Shown here: positions 20,493 to 32,820 of the stretch, piece after piece
Position numbering within the stretch: the stretch's first letter is position 1
Layout: each line of letters starts with the position of its first letter
Source: Amoebidium appalachense
Taxonomy: Eukaryota > Ichthyosporea
DNA length: 64,000 nt
Assembly (NCBI GenBank): GCA_963693365.1
Contig: CAVNZM010000010.1
Coordinates: 4,960,001-5,024,000, forward strand
Reading direction: 5' to 3'
The notes under the pieces: model-generated
The model's database searches: none
What the model was told of the DNA's origin: nothing
The model's input: the letters and a program-made list of their open reading frames with translations, nothing else
Position numbers and translations under genes: made by a program

Positions 20493-22481
20493 CACACACA
20501 CACACACACACATACACACAGACGCGCGCACGCACACACGTATGCATGCATGCACCCACACCTACCCACACACACACATACACACACACACACACACACA
20601 CATGCACACATTCTCTTGCCCAATTACACACATCTATCCCCCCCCCCCCCTCACACATACACACACACCATCCTAACCGACCTCCTTTCCCTCCCCCCTC
20701 CCGCCGATCCCCCTCCTCCCCCCCCCCCCCCCCCCCCCCCCGCCCCTTCCCGCCCCACACACACACACGCACACATCCCCCCTCCCCTCCCTTCCCCTCT
20801 TCTCCCCCCCCCATCTCCCCCCCCCCCCCCCCTCTCCTCCCCCCCCCCCCCCCCCCCCCCCCTCCACACACACACACACACACATCCCCCCCCCCCCCCC
20901 CCCCCTTCCCCCCATTTTTCTTGCTTCTGCTTATATGCTGCAACTTTAACCCCCGGCCTTTCCCACTGCCCTTGCCTGCATAAGCAACCCTGCTCGTCTC
21001 TGATCAAGACGGGTGACTTACCCATGTTCAAGTGAAACAGTATCTGAGTTGGGTTTCGTTAACGAGGTGAATAGGTCGAAACTCGGGTACTGTGGATGAC
21101 GTGGGCCCCCCCTGAGGATGGGCTCTGCTTATTATGCATACTCTTTATGTATGGCTTGCATTCTGCATCGTGTTATCCGTTTGTTCTTGTGTACTTCGTA
21201 TTTTTTGACGCATTCAAACCCCCCCCCCCCCCCCCCCCCCCCAACACACACACACCCACACGCACAGGCTCTTCGGTATGCTCGAACTAGCAGTTACTGC
21301 CACCACCACCCTCCTCTGGACTATTGCATTCGTTTACATGGCCGATCAGTGGAGAAAGGATCAGGGCCCACCTTCGTTTTTGGGAATCACACACTGGCCT
21401 ACAGGAACAGTGAATAACGCACAGGCTGCAGTCGTTTTTGCGTTTTTCTCGGTTTTTGCGTGGATGGGTTCGACTTATAGCGCGCTTGTGAGACTGAGGG
21501 ACGGGACACAGCATGTGTCAGTGTCGGCAGGTGAATATGGTATGTGGTGGTTTGTGGGAGTGGGTGTGTGCTGGATTGATGTAGGTGGTGAATGTGGGGT
21601 GAATGTGTTGGGTTTGGTTGTGTGGTGAATATGTGGGGTATATTTGTGTGGTGAATTTGGGGTGAATATGGAGTATATTTGTGTGGTGAATGTGGGGTGA
21701 ATGTGTTGGGTTTGGTTGTGTGGTGAATATGTGGGGTATATTTGTGTGGTGAATTCGGGGTGAATATGGAGCATATCTGTGTGGTGAATGTGGGGTGAAT
21801 GTGTTGGGTTTGGTTGTGTGGTGAATATGTGGGGTATATTTGTGTGGTGAATTTGGGGTGAATATGGAGTATATTTGTGTGGTGAATATGTGGGGTATAT
21901 TTGTGTGGTGAATTTGGGGTGAATATGGAGTATATTTGTGTGGTGAATATGGGGTGAATGTGTAGGGTATATTTGTGTGGTGAATATGTTAGGTATATTT
22001 GTGTGGTGAATTTGGGGTGAATATGGAGTATATTTGTGTGGTGAATATGGAGTGAATGTGTAGGGTATATTTGTGTGGTGAATATGTGGGGTATATTTGT
22101 GTGGTGAATTTGGGGTGAATATGGAGTATATTTGTGTGGTGAATATGTGGGGTATGGTATATGTGTGTGGTGAATCTGGGGTGAATATGGAGTATATTTG
22201 TGTGGTGAATATGGGGTGAATGTGTAGGGTATATTTGTGGTAATTATTATGTGAAGATGTAGGGGGGGGGGGGGGGGGGAGTTTCTAGGATACGGCTAGC
22301 ATTTTTTACATGCATATCGGGTAAAAAGTTTGAAATGGGGAGGGGATAGCTCGAAACAAGTTGCTATAGAGATGGAGAGACGGAAAGTAGGCATGGGCTA
22401 GGGAAAGATATGCAACTGACATTTTTGGTAGCAGAACCTCGGGAGACATTCTACCAGGGTGGAGGCTACCAGTCTGGATAA
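17484..22481 (+). CDS. SYNGR: Synaptogyrin-like MARVEL-domain tetraspan membrane protein
   Basis: Four-pass membrane protein of the kind found in vesicles. Exons: 17484-17543, 19780-19958, 21268-21530, 22435-22481 (stop TAA). Phases agree and give 182 residues. The start ATG gives [20 protein letters not shown], matching the FD..xF.R.P.T.LRV lead of synaptogyrins. TM1 is [21 protein letters not shown] matches the conserved first luminal loop (C-x-F-N-x-x-x-x-AC-x-x-G), followed by TM2. TM3 ends in ADQW like the animal T/NQW motif. TM4, [13 protein letters not shown], matches AAIxFSFFSIFSW. The C-terminus is short and ends GGGYQSG. It lacks the long Tyr-rich tail of animal synaptophysins. A more general MARVEL family member is the alternative. 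Confidence 0.75.
17995..18361 (+). mobile_element. Dispersed structured repeat, divergent copy
   Basis: Follows the longest copy in order: CAGGAAAGCATTAACCTAGG, AACCCCCGGCCTTTTCCACT, a GTTCGTCTCTGATCAAGACG hairpin, GGCCGAAGCTCGGGTACTG, then TGTGACACACTCTA plus poly-C. The long stem is kept with a two-base bulge (arms around 18205-18214 and 18243-18255). Confidence 0.65.
19103..19234 (+). mobile_element. Dispersed repeat, subfamily D 3' end
   Basis: Close match to 3751-3893: GGCATAGGAACCCCCCTGAT, a GTGACGTTTTTGTTG region and the end CCAACCCTCTAACGCATACA, followed by TCA and poly-C. It is 5'-truncated, preceded by C/CT-rich sequence. Confidence 0.65.
19959..21267 (+). repeat. Intron 2 of the synaptogyrin-like gene: (C)n(A)n, CA, repeat copy
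   Basis: (C)n(A)n at 19966-20033, poly-C at 20122-20157, TG/G-rich at 20266-20310, poly-C/CA at 20461-20520, C/CA-rich to 20915, a dispersed repeat (20917-21222) with poly-C tail to 21242 and a short CA tract forming the CACAG acceptor. Confidence 0.85.
20917..21222 (+). mobile_element. Dispersed structured repeat, poly-C tailed copy
   Basis: Almost identical to 7070-7376, including the 13-pair stem (CAGTATCTGAGTT / AACTCGGGTACTG) and the end TTTTTTGACGCATTCAAA running into poly-C. It is 5'-truncated in a C-rich stretch. Confidence 0.75.
21531..22434 (+). repeat. Intron 3 of the synaptogyrin-like gene: minisatellite from the donor
   Basis: From the 5' splice site (GTGAATATGG) to about 22250 the sequence is an imperfect minisatellite built from GTGGTGAATATG, GTGGGGTATATTTGT and TTTGGGGTGAATATGGAGTA blocks, about 60 bases per higher-order unit. 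A poly-G follows at 22262-22279, then unique sequence before the GTAGCAG acceptor. Confidence 0.85.
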
Positions 22482-22491
22482 GGTGGGTGTT

Positions 22492-22525
<34 letters not shown>

Positions 22526-23369
22526 TGAGTGTGTGTAAGTTTTTATCTCATTTTTTTTTTCTGTTCAATGTCTCTGCTTCCACGGTGGCCACCCTCGAGT
22601 GCAAAAAATCCCCCCCCCCCCCCCCCCCCCCTCCCCCCGCCCCTAATTACACTTAAAAAAAAAGGGGGGGGGGGGAGGGGGGGGTCTGGGGGGGTGCGCT
22701 ATCTTGCGCCGAATCATAGTAGGACAGAGGATACACGCAGTTGTAGCATTGAACATTCTTTGACAAATTCCCGAGGGGATTGGATTGGTGGGCGGCGGGC
22801 GGCGGGCTGGGGGGGGGGGGGGGGGGGGGAGGCTTCATTTAATGGAAGCTCGACACAAAGAAGACACACTATGTTTATGAGAGTCTATCGTCGACTGCAT
22901 GCTAACACGTGTTTACGGCACAACAGGGTGCTGGGTCGTGGAGGTTTAGCAACGCAGCAAACAGCAAGGAACCGATTGAAATTCCGCGCTAGAATATGAT
23001 TTCTGTTTAGATTAGGTCATACATTGGGCCATATCGAAGGTGGTTTTTTCGGTGTTTCGGAATTTGATGTTTTTCGATCTTTCTGTCACTGCTTTTGTCT
23101 ATAATCGATGTTAAACGGGGAGTTTAGACGATACACGCCTATGCACACACAGACAAGCATACATGCATGTACTTATCTAGCATTAGTGCTAGTGTTCTCC
23201 CTTTTTTTCCTTTTCTTTTTTGTGCACATGCTCTCTCATGTATGGTTTACACCCTTTTTATATATCATTGTATAAATTGAATGACTGATACTTGATGGGA
23301 TAGGAGCGGATATGTGTGTAGGGGGTGGGGTGGCCATGGGTTGGGAGGGAGAGGCGGCGGCGGCGGCGG

Positions 23370-23404
<35 letters not shown>

Positions 23405-25491
23405 GGGGGGGGAGGGGGGGGGGGGGAGGGGGGAGGGGGGGGGGAGGGGGGGTTCCAATATTACTGCCGATGAAATGGGAGCCGTTTTTAGTTTGTGCTG
23501 GACACAAAGTTGAATGCTGCTGTTGGGACACATGGGCCATGTCAGGCCCACTGGGCCAGGCACCATTTTTGGAAGTAAAGCCTAATGATAAATACAAATG
23601 GTTAACGACAGGACACGCGTGATACTTGTAAGTGCTGTTTGAACCGTGGTTTGTGGAACAAACGGGGGGCCAGATGGCGTGTAGGAACGCTTTCTCCATG
23701 TGTGTGCATGCATGCACATCCCAGGTCCTGCCATTTATATAGCTGTTTGGATTATACTCCATATATGGATAATCGGCTGCAGGGGATGCCCACGGCAAAT
23801 TGGTTAGCTGGCTGATAACGTAATAAAAACCACTCTGCATTTTACGACACAAAGCGCGTTATTTCATAGCTTATGCCACATATAAAAATGCCTCAATATA
23901 AGGCGCCATTATATGGCACGTAGGCATAAGTGTCAGCGGTCAAACGTTCACATGATTTTTGCCTGTATATGGCATGTATTGACTCTTTTTGGGCATTGCG
24001 CCACACCACATGCACCGGCTGCACCACCGAGATATGTCAATTCAGCCGTGAATTGTTGTCTTAGATCTGAAATAGGCAACTGCAGCTGATATATATTTCT
24101 CAATATTAATGGATGCGTGAGATCGATCACCCATGTAATTAGGTTCGCTTTTTGTGTGGCAGCACGCATTCGAAACCGCGGTCAGCTGAAGACTAGCTAG
24201 CTTAATTGAGCTCGAGCCCGGCTATATTATCATACCACTCTTGCTTTCGGCAGCCGGGAGTGTAAACCCACCCAGGCCGAGCGCTGTTTTTCCATGAGGT
24301 TCCCCTGGGGGTCCTACGTACGGGTAACTATAAAACATATTGTTATTTTGTGTATGTGTGTGAGTACGTGGGCAAGCTAAACGGGATTGGAAGCTGTTCA
24401 TGATATATAAGAAAGGTACTATGAATGCCTGGCTAGCTAGTATAGGTGAAAACTTTCGAAGCACATGAGCAGCACGCGCATATTCCTAATTTTTTAGTTG
24501 CTTTATAAGATTTTTTTTTTCTCTGCGCGCCAAAACTTCCCGTCCAATTTTCAAAGGCTAATCAGTCAATCGCGTGCGGATTATTGGTCGATGCATTTTT
24601 TTTTGATATATGGCAATATTGCTACTTTTTTTAGATGTTTTATTACAGATAGTGAAGATACCACGGCATATTTCCAATGCACCACATGCACATCATGTAG
24701 TATCCGAAGGTTTAAACCGAGTGGCACGATGGGGTAGGAGTTAAACAATTTTTCGCAGCAGCAGTGATCTCACACAAAGTTTGCGTTCTCATGGAGCTAG
24801 GCAATAAGGCATAATGGGGTTTATGCTGTTGAGCTCAAGGCACCAGAGAGACCAGTCTCAGGTATGGGGGGGGTTTGCTTCGTATATCCCCTCGTGTGAT
24901 CGTATAAGGTACATAGATGTCGGGTGATAATCTGGGATAACATTTGGACCAACTTATAACTTCTTAGATAACCCTTAGTACTAATTCACCACGTATGGTA
25001 ACTTCTTCACGATTATAAACCTAACTTCACCATATGCATATACATGTCCATATGGACATCAAGTAGCTTAATCCACTGGTTGCCGCCAACCTTGGAAACA
25101 TCTTCGATTAGTGAAATGGGGATTCCGCTTCAATCCAAACGGTCCAACGGGTATGCAGAATGATAAACCCCGCTGACGGCAATTATTTACAAATCTCGAA
25201 ATTTTTTCATCCAAGCTGCAATGGTATAACCCCCCCCCCCCCTCCCCCTCCCCCCCCCCCCCCCCTCCCCCCTCCCCCCCCCCCCCTCCCCCCCGCCCCC
25301 AACCCCACCCCACCCCCCGCCCTGGAACACCACACAGCATTATTGAACGGTGAAAGGTTCCCAAAAATTGTATCCATACGATAAGTACACGAAGCAAATG
25401 AATTTACCAGTCTCACACTACGGGAGGAGGGGGGGGGGGGGGGGGGGGGGAGGGGGGAGGAAGAGAGGGAGGGAGCATGCATTGGCATGTA

Positions 25492-25523
<32 letters not shown>

Positions 25524-25826
25524 ACCAGCACACACACGAACACCACACGGCAAAGTGAAACTTTCAACTTGCCACACACATTGTGACCATACATCTAACA
25601 ATTCATATTTGTGCCAATCTCGCAAAACGAACATCAAAGCCAGCATAGTATCTCTCCCCCCCCCCTTCCCCCGGGGCCTAAACTCCCCTCTCCCTTTCCA
25701 ACCCCCCGTCCCCCCCCCCCCTCCCCCTCCCCCCCCCCCTCCCCCCCCCCCCCCCCCCCCCCCCCCCCACACACACACACCCTCTCCCTCCCTCCCTCCC
25801 CAAATACATAGCCACCCGCAAACAAG
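22482..25826. other. Convergent intergenic region, no gene recognised
   Basis: Between the synaptogyrin-like stop and the ALDH stop. Contains poly-C at 22493-22525 and 22611-22631, G-rich at 22662-22695 and 23350-23452, and C/G-rich tracts at 25230-25320, 25430-25450, 25492-25523 and 25705-25768. 22850-23250 and 23460-25200 are unique sequence. A minus-strand open frame of about 130 residues (23852 to about 23450) resembles nothing I know. Confidence 0.7.
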
Positions 25827-26055
25827 TCATGCCGAGATATACCGAGATATACCGAAAATCACACCGCCCCACCCCCACGTATATCTGCTATCCCGTGGCC
25901 CGGTGACCTGTTTCACCTCGAGATATTCTTCAAGTCCTGCCTCCCCCAGTTCCCTCCCCAGGCCGCTCTGTCTCATTCCCCCCCAAGGCGCCTCAATAAA
26001 TGCTGGCTGACTGCAGTTCTCCCACACAACACCTGTGGAGAGAGGCGTGAGTGTG

Positions 26056-26104
<49 letters not shown>

Positions 26105-26489
26105 GGGCGGCGGCGGGGGCGGGGGGGGGGGGGAGGGGGGAAGGGGGGGGGGGGGAGGGAGGGGGGGTTTAGTAATGAATGGTTTAGAGTATGATCGGGG
26201 TGAGGGGTGGGGTGGGCTGAAGGGCCGGGGGGGGGGGGGGGGGGGGGGGGGGGAGTGATGTATGAACTAGAGAATTGAGATAATGGAAGCATAGCCCCCC
26301 CCCCCCCCCCTCTCCCCCCCGTCGCAAAGAAATATGGAACCAACGTGTTCATTCGTGCAGGTGTTTGTGTGAGAATATCTGTTAACAGCCCAGTTGACCT
26401 GGGGGTGGCGTGGTGGGCTGGGAGAGGGAGGGGCCGAGGGGGGCGAGGCCCCCCGGGGGAAGGGGGGTGGGGGGGGAGGGGGGGGGGAG

Positions 26490-26556
<67 letters not shown>

Positions 26557-27441
26557 ATGAGGAGGGGGGAGGATTGCAAGGCATTACCTGCTCTGAGGCG
26601 CTTTGCCAGCCTGCGGGTGGTGGCCCTGTCACGTGACATGACCGAGGCAGCCAATCCAAAAGGAGTGTCGTTGGCCAATCGGATGGCTTCATCCTCGTCC
26701 CGATATGGCATCACCGCTAGCACGGGTCCGAAGATCTCCTCCCGCCAGATTTCTGGAGAAACAAAAAAGAGAGGGAGGGGGGGGGGGGGGGGGGGGGGGG
26801 GGGAGGGCCGGGAGGGAGGGGGTAGGAGGGGGAGTCGGGTGTGTGTGCGTGTGTGTGTGTGTGTGTGTTGGGGGGAGGGGAGGGGAGGGGGGGGGGGGGG
26901 GAGGGAGGGAGGGCTTGTTAAGATGTGCGCTGATGTTTGTGTGATGGTGAGTTATGTGAGGCACACCAGGAAAGAGCCAAACACCGTGCCTTTTATGCAT
27001 ACCTACCCTCCCCTCTCTCCCTCACTCACCCCCATCCCCCCCTCCCCCCCCCCTCCCCCCCCTCCCCCCCCCCCCCCCCCCCCCCCGCCCCCAAAAGGAA
27101 GAAGGAGAGAGTAAATAAATAGAAATTACACAAATGATAAAATTGAGTGAACATGGGTAGAAAAACATAGAATCATGACCAAGATAATCATGCAGGCTCC
27201 ATTCATTTCGTTGACTATTTGTAGAGCGCTTGGAAGGGTCAATATAACCGCACAAGCACATACACATACACACATATGCGCGCCTACAAAACACACACAC
27301 ACACACACACACGCACACACATACACACGCATGCAAGCACCCACGCACACACACACACACACACATGCTTGCACATGCACACACACACGCACACACACAA
27401 GCATAAACACCCACCCACCCACACACATGCGCGCGCACACA

Positions 27442-27489
<48 letters not shown>

Positions 27490-28297
27490 CACGCGCACAC
27501 ACACACAAACAAGCGTGGTTTTGCGCATACTGAAGCTCTTTCATTCATCCACACAACACATATGCACACACACACACACTCATTTTCACACTCATTCCCC
27601 TGTATTTAATATCACAGAGCACCTTTCCGATCATCTTACACAACAGCACATACACATGGTCCACCCACCCATTTCCGGCCTGACGCCAGTGAAAACCGTC
27701 GGTGCCACATAAAACCCCCCCTCGGGTACATTTTCGGGCCGGGAGCCTCCCGCTTTCAGTATAGCGCCCTGGGAATTTGCCCTCTCAATGAACCCCAGAA
27801 TCTTTTTCATCTGCCCCTCACTGACCACCGGCCCCACTTTGACGGTTTCCCCCTCTGGCCCGAGTGAGTCTCCGACTTTCAGCTCCTGTTTCGTGTGTGA
27901 ACATCCATATGAATCGATCACATATTTCCGTTTCATCCTCCCCCCCCCCCCCCCCCCCCCCCCCCCTCCCCCCCCGTTTCTCTCTTCCTACGCCCTCTTG
28001 CGCCTCCACCTCACCATTATTCCCCAGCATACAAAAAGAAAAAAAAGAAAACGAAAAAAGAACGAGAAAGGGTAGAGGGGAAAAAAAAAAATCAAGATTA
28101 ACACCACCTTTATTCCCCAAATCCCCAAGCATATGACAGATGCAAAGACTAACCATCAAAAACCTCCTTAACACAGCCTTCCAGAATCTTTTGCCATACA
28201 CCATGATCCACCACCCCCAACTCTGTCTCCGGAATAAAGAGCTTTTTGAACTCCCCCCACCCTTCTTTCCCACCACCACACTTCTTTCATTCCCGCC

Positions 28298-28336
<39 letters not shown>

Positions 28337-29463
28337 CGCCCCTTCACCCTCAATCAGCTGCACACATGCGCGGACAAGCACACGCGTATACACACATGTG
28401 TGCATGGTGCATGCACACATGTACACCCACATGGCATCCACTCACTTGTATATAGCTCCATATCCCACAAACACTCTACACATTCACCCAAAACTGGTAA
28501 ACATCACGGGCATTCCAGCCACCAATCCAATCACATTCCCCCTCCCCCCCCTCCCCACTCCCCCAGAGACGCCAACCCACTCACACGCCCCCCACCCACC
28601 CACCCACCCACCCACCCACCCACACCCATTCCCCCCACCTCCCCTTACCTCTTACCCACCCCCCCCCCCCCCCCCCCCAAAACTACCCGCCCACACCCAT
28701 CCAGCCCCCCCCCCCTTTCCCCTCTCCCCCTCATCCCCCCCCCCCCCCCCCCCCCCCCCAACCCTCCCCCCACCTGCAAACCCTTCCCTCCCCCCTTCCC
28801 CCCCTCCCCCCCCCCCCCCCCCCAAACACACACCCACACCTGTGCTTTCCTCACAATCTCCCCCACCAGCCGATCGTGCACGTGCTCATGCACAAGCAGG
28901 CGGGAGGTAGCGCTGCATATCTGGCCCGTGTTCTGGAAAATTCCAACCAGCACCCAGTCCACGGTTGCTTTAAGGTCTGCGTCTGCGCTTACAATCATGG
29001 CTGATTTACCGCCTAGTTCAAGCGATACTCCTTTAACGTGGTCGGCTGCCGATTTCATGATCTGTGGAGTGAAAGTGAGAGGGTTTGGTGAGTGGGTGAG
29101 TGTGTTGTTCTTGTGACGTAGCAAAATGACGAGAGAGGAGACAAAAAGGGGTGGTAGTGGTAGTTGATGCTTGAGGTGACGGTGACGGTGGTGGTGGTGG
29201 TGGTGGAAGCGGTGGTGTGTGTGTGAGTGTGTGTGTGTGTGTGTGCATGTGCTCATGTGTGTGTGTGCGTGTGCATATGTGTGTGTGTGTTTTTTTTTTT
29301 GGGGGGGGGGAGAGGGCATGACGGTTTACTAGGATTCCCGCATAAAAACTAGAAGGGTGAGTGGGCCAGGAGACGCGCGGGGAGGAAGGGGGGGGGGGAG
29401 GGGAAAGTGTGTCTGTGTGTGTGTGCTAGGGGGGGGGGGGGGGGGGGAGGAGGGGGGGAGAGA

Positions 29464-29498
<35 letters not shown>

Positions 29499-31179
29499 GG
29501 AGGGAAAGAGGTCACATACCCTCACACCCGTTGGCACACTGCCAGTGAACGAAACCTTATCGACATCTGGATGCTCGACCAATGGCTGCCCGGCATCTAC
29601 ACCCATACCGGGCACTATGTTGAGTGCCCCCGGGGGGAGGCCTGCACGTGTGCTGACGTCACCCAAAGAGAGGGAGGTTAAGGGGGCGAGTTCCGATGGT
29701 TTGAGAACTACGGAACACCCGGCTGCTAGAGCGGCGGCAACCTGTGGGAAAAAACACCAAGGGTGAGTGTGAGGTGTGGATGTGGGGATGCCATGGGTTA
29801 AGGGTGTGATTATGTACAGGAATTGTGAAGATAGGTTAAGCTCCCTTCGGAGGTGGTTTGTCCCCCCCCCCCCCCCCCCCCTCCCCCCCCTCCCCCTCCC
29901 CCCCCTCTCCCCGGCCGCCGTTGCCGCCCGCCCCGCCAAGGGAAAGAAGGTGAAAAGCTAAGAAAAAAATATAAAAATAGGAATACCATGGACACACACT
30001 ACGCCAAAAGCACACGCCCAGAGAATTTCCGATAGTAAGCCAGAATATGCATCCGGCAACCACACACCCGATATATATTCCAAGATTCTGTTTGCATATG
30101 TATCCCACAGCCATACCCTAACCACCCAACCCACATATATTCCAAGAGTATGTCAGAATAAGCATTCCACATTCACGCCTTACACACCAAACCCTATAGA
30201 TATGCCAAGAATATGTCAAAATACGCATTCCACCACCCAAGCCCATATATATTCCAAGAATATGTCAGAATACACACCCCACACCCACACTCTACCCACC
30301 CAACCCTGTCAGAATACCCATTCCACATCCACACCCTACCCACCCAACCCCATATAAAATACAAGAATATGTCAGAATACAAATCCCATATTCACACCCC
30401 ACCCACTCAACCCCATAGATAATCCAAGAATATATCAGAATATACATCCAACCACTCCACCAAACTAATCCCAAAATACCCCACGAACACATCAGAACAC
30501 TCATCCGACAACAAACACACACCCCACCCCGCCTAGCCAACCCCCAAAATACTCCAAGAATATATCAGAATACACATCCGACAACCACACCCCACCGTCC
30601 TAACCCCTCCAAATACTTCAAGAATATGTAAGAATACCCATACGACAACAAACCACGCCCACACCCAACCAACACACCTTCTGTGCAGACATTAACAACG
30701 GGTAGTTCCACGGCGTAATACACGCCACCACCCCCACCGGTTCCCGATAGATCGCGGTGGTGAAGTTTCCATCAGCGACTTTAATTTCTTGTCCTTGTTT
30801 GGCGTCCAAATCATGCGCCAGTTTGGCATAGTATCTAAAAATAGATGCTACTCCGTCCACGTCTGCACGTGCGTCACTTAAAGGTTTGCCCATGTCGAGG
30901 GTTTCGAGCCAGGATAACCGGTCCTGCAGTGTGTGTGTGTGTGGGGGGGGGGGGAGGAGGGGGGGGGGGGGGGGGGGAGACATGGGGTTTTTCAAAAACA
31001 GATATCTACATGCGGCAATTTTGCGGAATTACGTCATAATGACGTCAACATGACGAAGGATTCAATGTAGAAATGTTGGCTAAGCCGCAAAGGTGCACCG
31101 TTTCTGTCCTGACCAACTGCATGTTCACAAAGAAACATGCCCGGCCGTAAAGCCTTGCTACCAAATAAGCTGCCCCCCT

Positions 31180-31216
<37 letters not shown>

Positions 31217-31255
31217 GTGCGCATCCTTTAACGTTATGTCTTTTTTTTTTTTTTT

Positions 31256-31310
<55 letters not shown>

Positions 31311-31801
31311 TAACGGTCTCCACGGTGGGTGATGGGGAGGGGAGATGGATAGATTTACGGTGCGGCGGGGGGAGGGGGGGGGGGGGTTTGTGTGTGAAGG
31401 AGGTGGTGTGTGTGTGTGTGTGTGTGTGTGTGTTGGGGGGGGGGGGGGGGGGGGGGGGGGGGTCTTGCATGTATACCTTTTCAGTCTGTATGATGTCAGC
31501 CATTGCACCGAGCACACTGGCCCTCTGCCTGCCACTACTTGCTAGACCCCACTCAGGGTCATAGAAAGACTCCTTGGCTGCACATACCGCACGCTGCAAT
31601 AGGGTAAAGTTTAGGTGGATAATATATATGTTTACAGTTGTAGTGGTTAGGTATGCAGAAAAACCAGAGAACAGGGTATGTCTAAGTGGGTAGATAATAC
31701 GGACAATCATAATGTTTGGGTGGATAGAAAAGTCAGAGAACACGGTGTTTGTGAGAAAGGAAGTGGCGAAATCAGAATATTCAGTGTAACACGAAATCTC
31801 C

Positions 31802-31877
<76 letters not shown>

Positions 31878-31878
31878 A

Positions 31879-31920
<42 letters not shown>

Positions 31921-32512
31921 GTGTGTGTGTGTGTGGTGCGTGTGTGTGTGTGTATGTGCATATGGGTGTGCGTGTGTGTGTGAACCAAAGAGGCGGATGC
32001 AGAGGTGGGGGGAGGTGGGACTGGTGTCCCCTTCCGAGAGCACTTAACCTACTTTCACACCTTTAATATGATTGATGAGAGTATAAGGCTTAAAGAAGCC
32101 CCCCCTCCCCCCTCCCCACCCCACCCCACCCCCCCCCCCCCACCCCCCCCCCCAAAAAGGGGGGGGGGGGGGGGGGGGGGAAGGGGAGGGAGGGTAGGGG
32201 GGGAAGGAAAAGGCGGGAAGGGCGCCAGCGAGAAGGCATGTTGTGGAAAAAATGCTTCTCTACCTTTACGTCCTCAGCTGAGCATGCTGCAATCCTGCAG
32301 ATCTCTTTCCCAGTTGAGGGATTGATTGTTGCAAACGTCTCCCCTCCAGCCGCGTCGACATACTCATTTCTAATAAACGCACGAGTGTATTGGATCTCTC
32401 TTTTTAAATTGAAAGGGATTTTCGTTGTGTTTGTGGAAAGCAATCGCTTGTTGAGTGCTGATAGACATAACAATGGGTCACACGTTGGTTTAAAAAAGGC
32501 CTTTCGAAGCAT
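25827..32512 (-). CDS. ALDH10: Betaine/amino-aldehyde dehydrogenase, ALDH10 type
   Basis: NAD-dependent oxidation of aldehydes such as betaine aldehyde or omega-aminoaldehydes to the acids. Exons, minus strand: 32512-32264, 31593-31477, 30923-30678, 29741-29520, 29061-28840, 27885-27669, 26752-26588, 26032-25827 (stop TGA). All GT-AG, phases agree, 547 residues. Key residues: Asn195 in ITPWNYPLL, the FTGSVPTG cofactor loop, general base Glu293 in LELGGK, nucleophile Cys327 in [12 protein letters not shown], and EEIFGPV. The C-terminal block [20 protein letters not shown] with GRELGE and WGW is typical of the plant-type ALDH10 family. The first 40 or so residues are basic, hydroxylated and not part of the fold, so a mitochondrial presequence is possible (inference). 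No peroxisomal SKL end is present. The upstream in-frame ATG at 32626 is less likely because MLRKAFF starts the presequence-like part. Confidence 0.93.
26033..26587 (-). repeat. ALDH intron 7: (TG)n, G-rich, C-run
   Basis: Plus strand: (TG)n at 26056-26101 and 26494-26553, G-rich at 26112-26170, 26228-26254 and 26440-26490, and a C-run at 26295-26311. No exon seen. Confidence 0.8.
26753..27668 (-). repeat. ALDH intron 6: poly-G, TG, then CA-rich
   Basis: G-rich at 26778-26830 and 26870-26912 with TG between, C-run at 27030-27085, a short unique stretch, then degenerate CA at 27252-27508 and 27560-27580. Dinucleotide orientation changes within the intron. Confidence 0.8.
27886..28839 (-). repeat. 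ALDH intron 5: C-runs, CCCA-rich
   Basis: Plus-strand C-runs at 27941-27975, 28300-28335, 28660-28678, 28735-28760 and 28800-28823, and (CCCA)n at 28588-28622. The unique part (28080-28260) has no supported exon. Confidence 0.75.
29062..29519 (-). repeat. ALDH intron 4: TG-rich and G-runs
   Basis: (GGT)n at 29188-29207, TG-rich at 29216-29290 running into poly-T/poly-G (29290-29310), and G-runs at 29389-29400, 29430-29447 and 29466-29497. Confidence 0.8.
29742..30677 (-). repeat. ALDH intron 3: minisatellite beginning near the donor
   Basis: From about 30650 down to 30118 (sense direction away from the donor at 30677) an imperfect repeat of about 55-60 bases recurs. Blocks are CCAAGAATATGTCAGAATAC, CACACCC and CTACCCACCCAACCC. 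A C-run lies at 29862-29906. Texture resembles the minisatellite of the synaptogyrin-like gene but the unit differs. Confidence 0.8.
30924..31476 (-). repeat. ALDH intron 2: G-runs, C-run, poly-T/poly-G
   Basis: TG/G-rich at 30930-30978, unique at 30980-31175 with a TGACGTCA palindrome (31040-31047), poly-C at 31184-31214, poly-T/poly-G at 31239-31309, and TG plus poly-G at 31407-31462 next to the donor. Confidence 0.8.
31594..32263 (-). repeat. ALDH intron 1: long (TG)n and C/G-runs
   Basis: (TG)n with few breaks at 31803-31980. C-run, five A and G-run at 32100-32181, a block that can pair with itself (poly-C against poly-G). No exon seen. Confidence 0.8.
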
Positions 32513-32820
32513 CCTGTACAGAAACACACGTACGACCAAGCGTGACGCTATAAACCCTACGGTGGAATAAAGAGAGTAATGGCAACGTTCAAGAAGATGT
32601 AAATAACCTATGTTAAATGGCCACAATTGGCCTATCCTTGTGTATTGAGATGCAAACGAGATCTAACGAGGTAAGGCCTCGATCAGGCTTGCCAGACCTT
32701 CAACCGCCTGACTTTCCAATTCAATCCCCCAGTGAAATACACGCTTGTGTGGTTCCAACTCACTTTATAGTTGTAATGAATGAAAAAAAAATTTTAAAAA
32801 AAAAACTTGAGTGCTTTGGG

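Noticed and set aside
23450-23852. Minus-strand open frame of about 130 residues without low complexity
   Set aside because: No motif I recognise, no splice-consistent neighbours, and it ends in a C/G-run. Kept as unclassified sequence.
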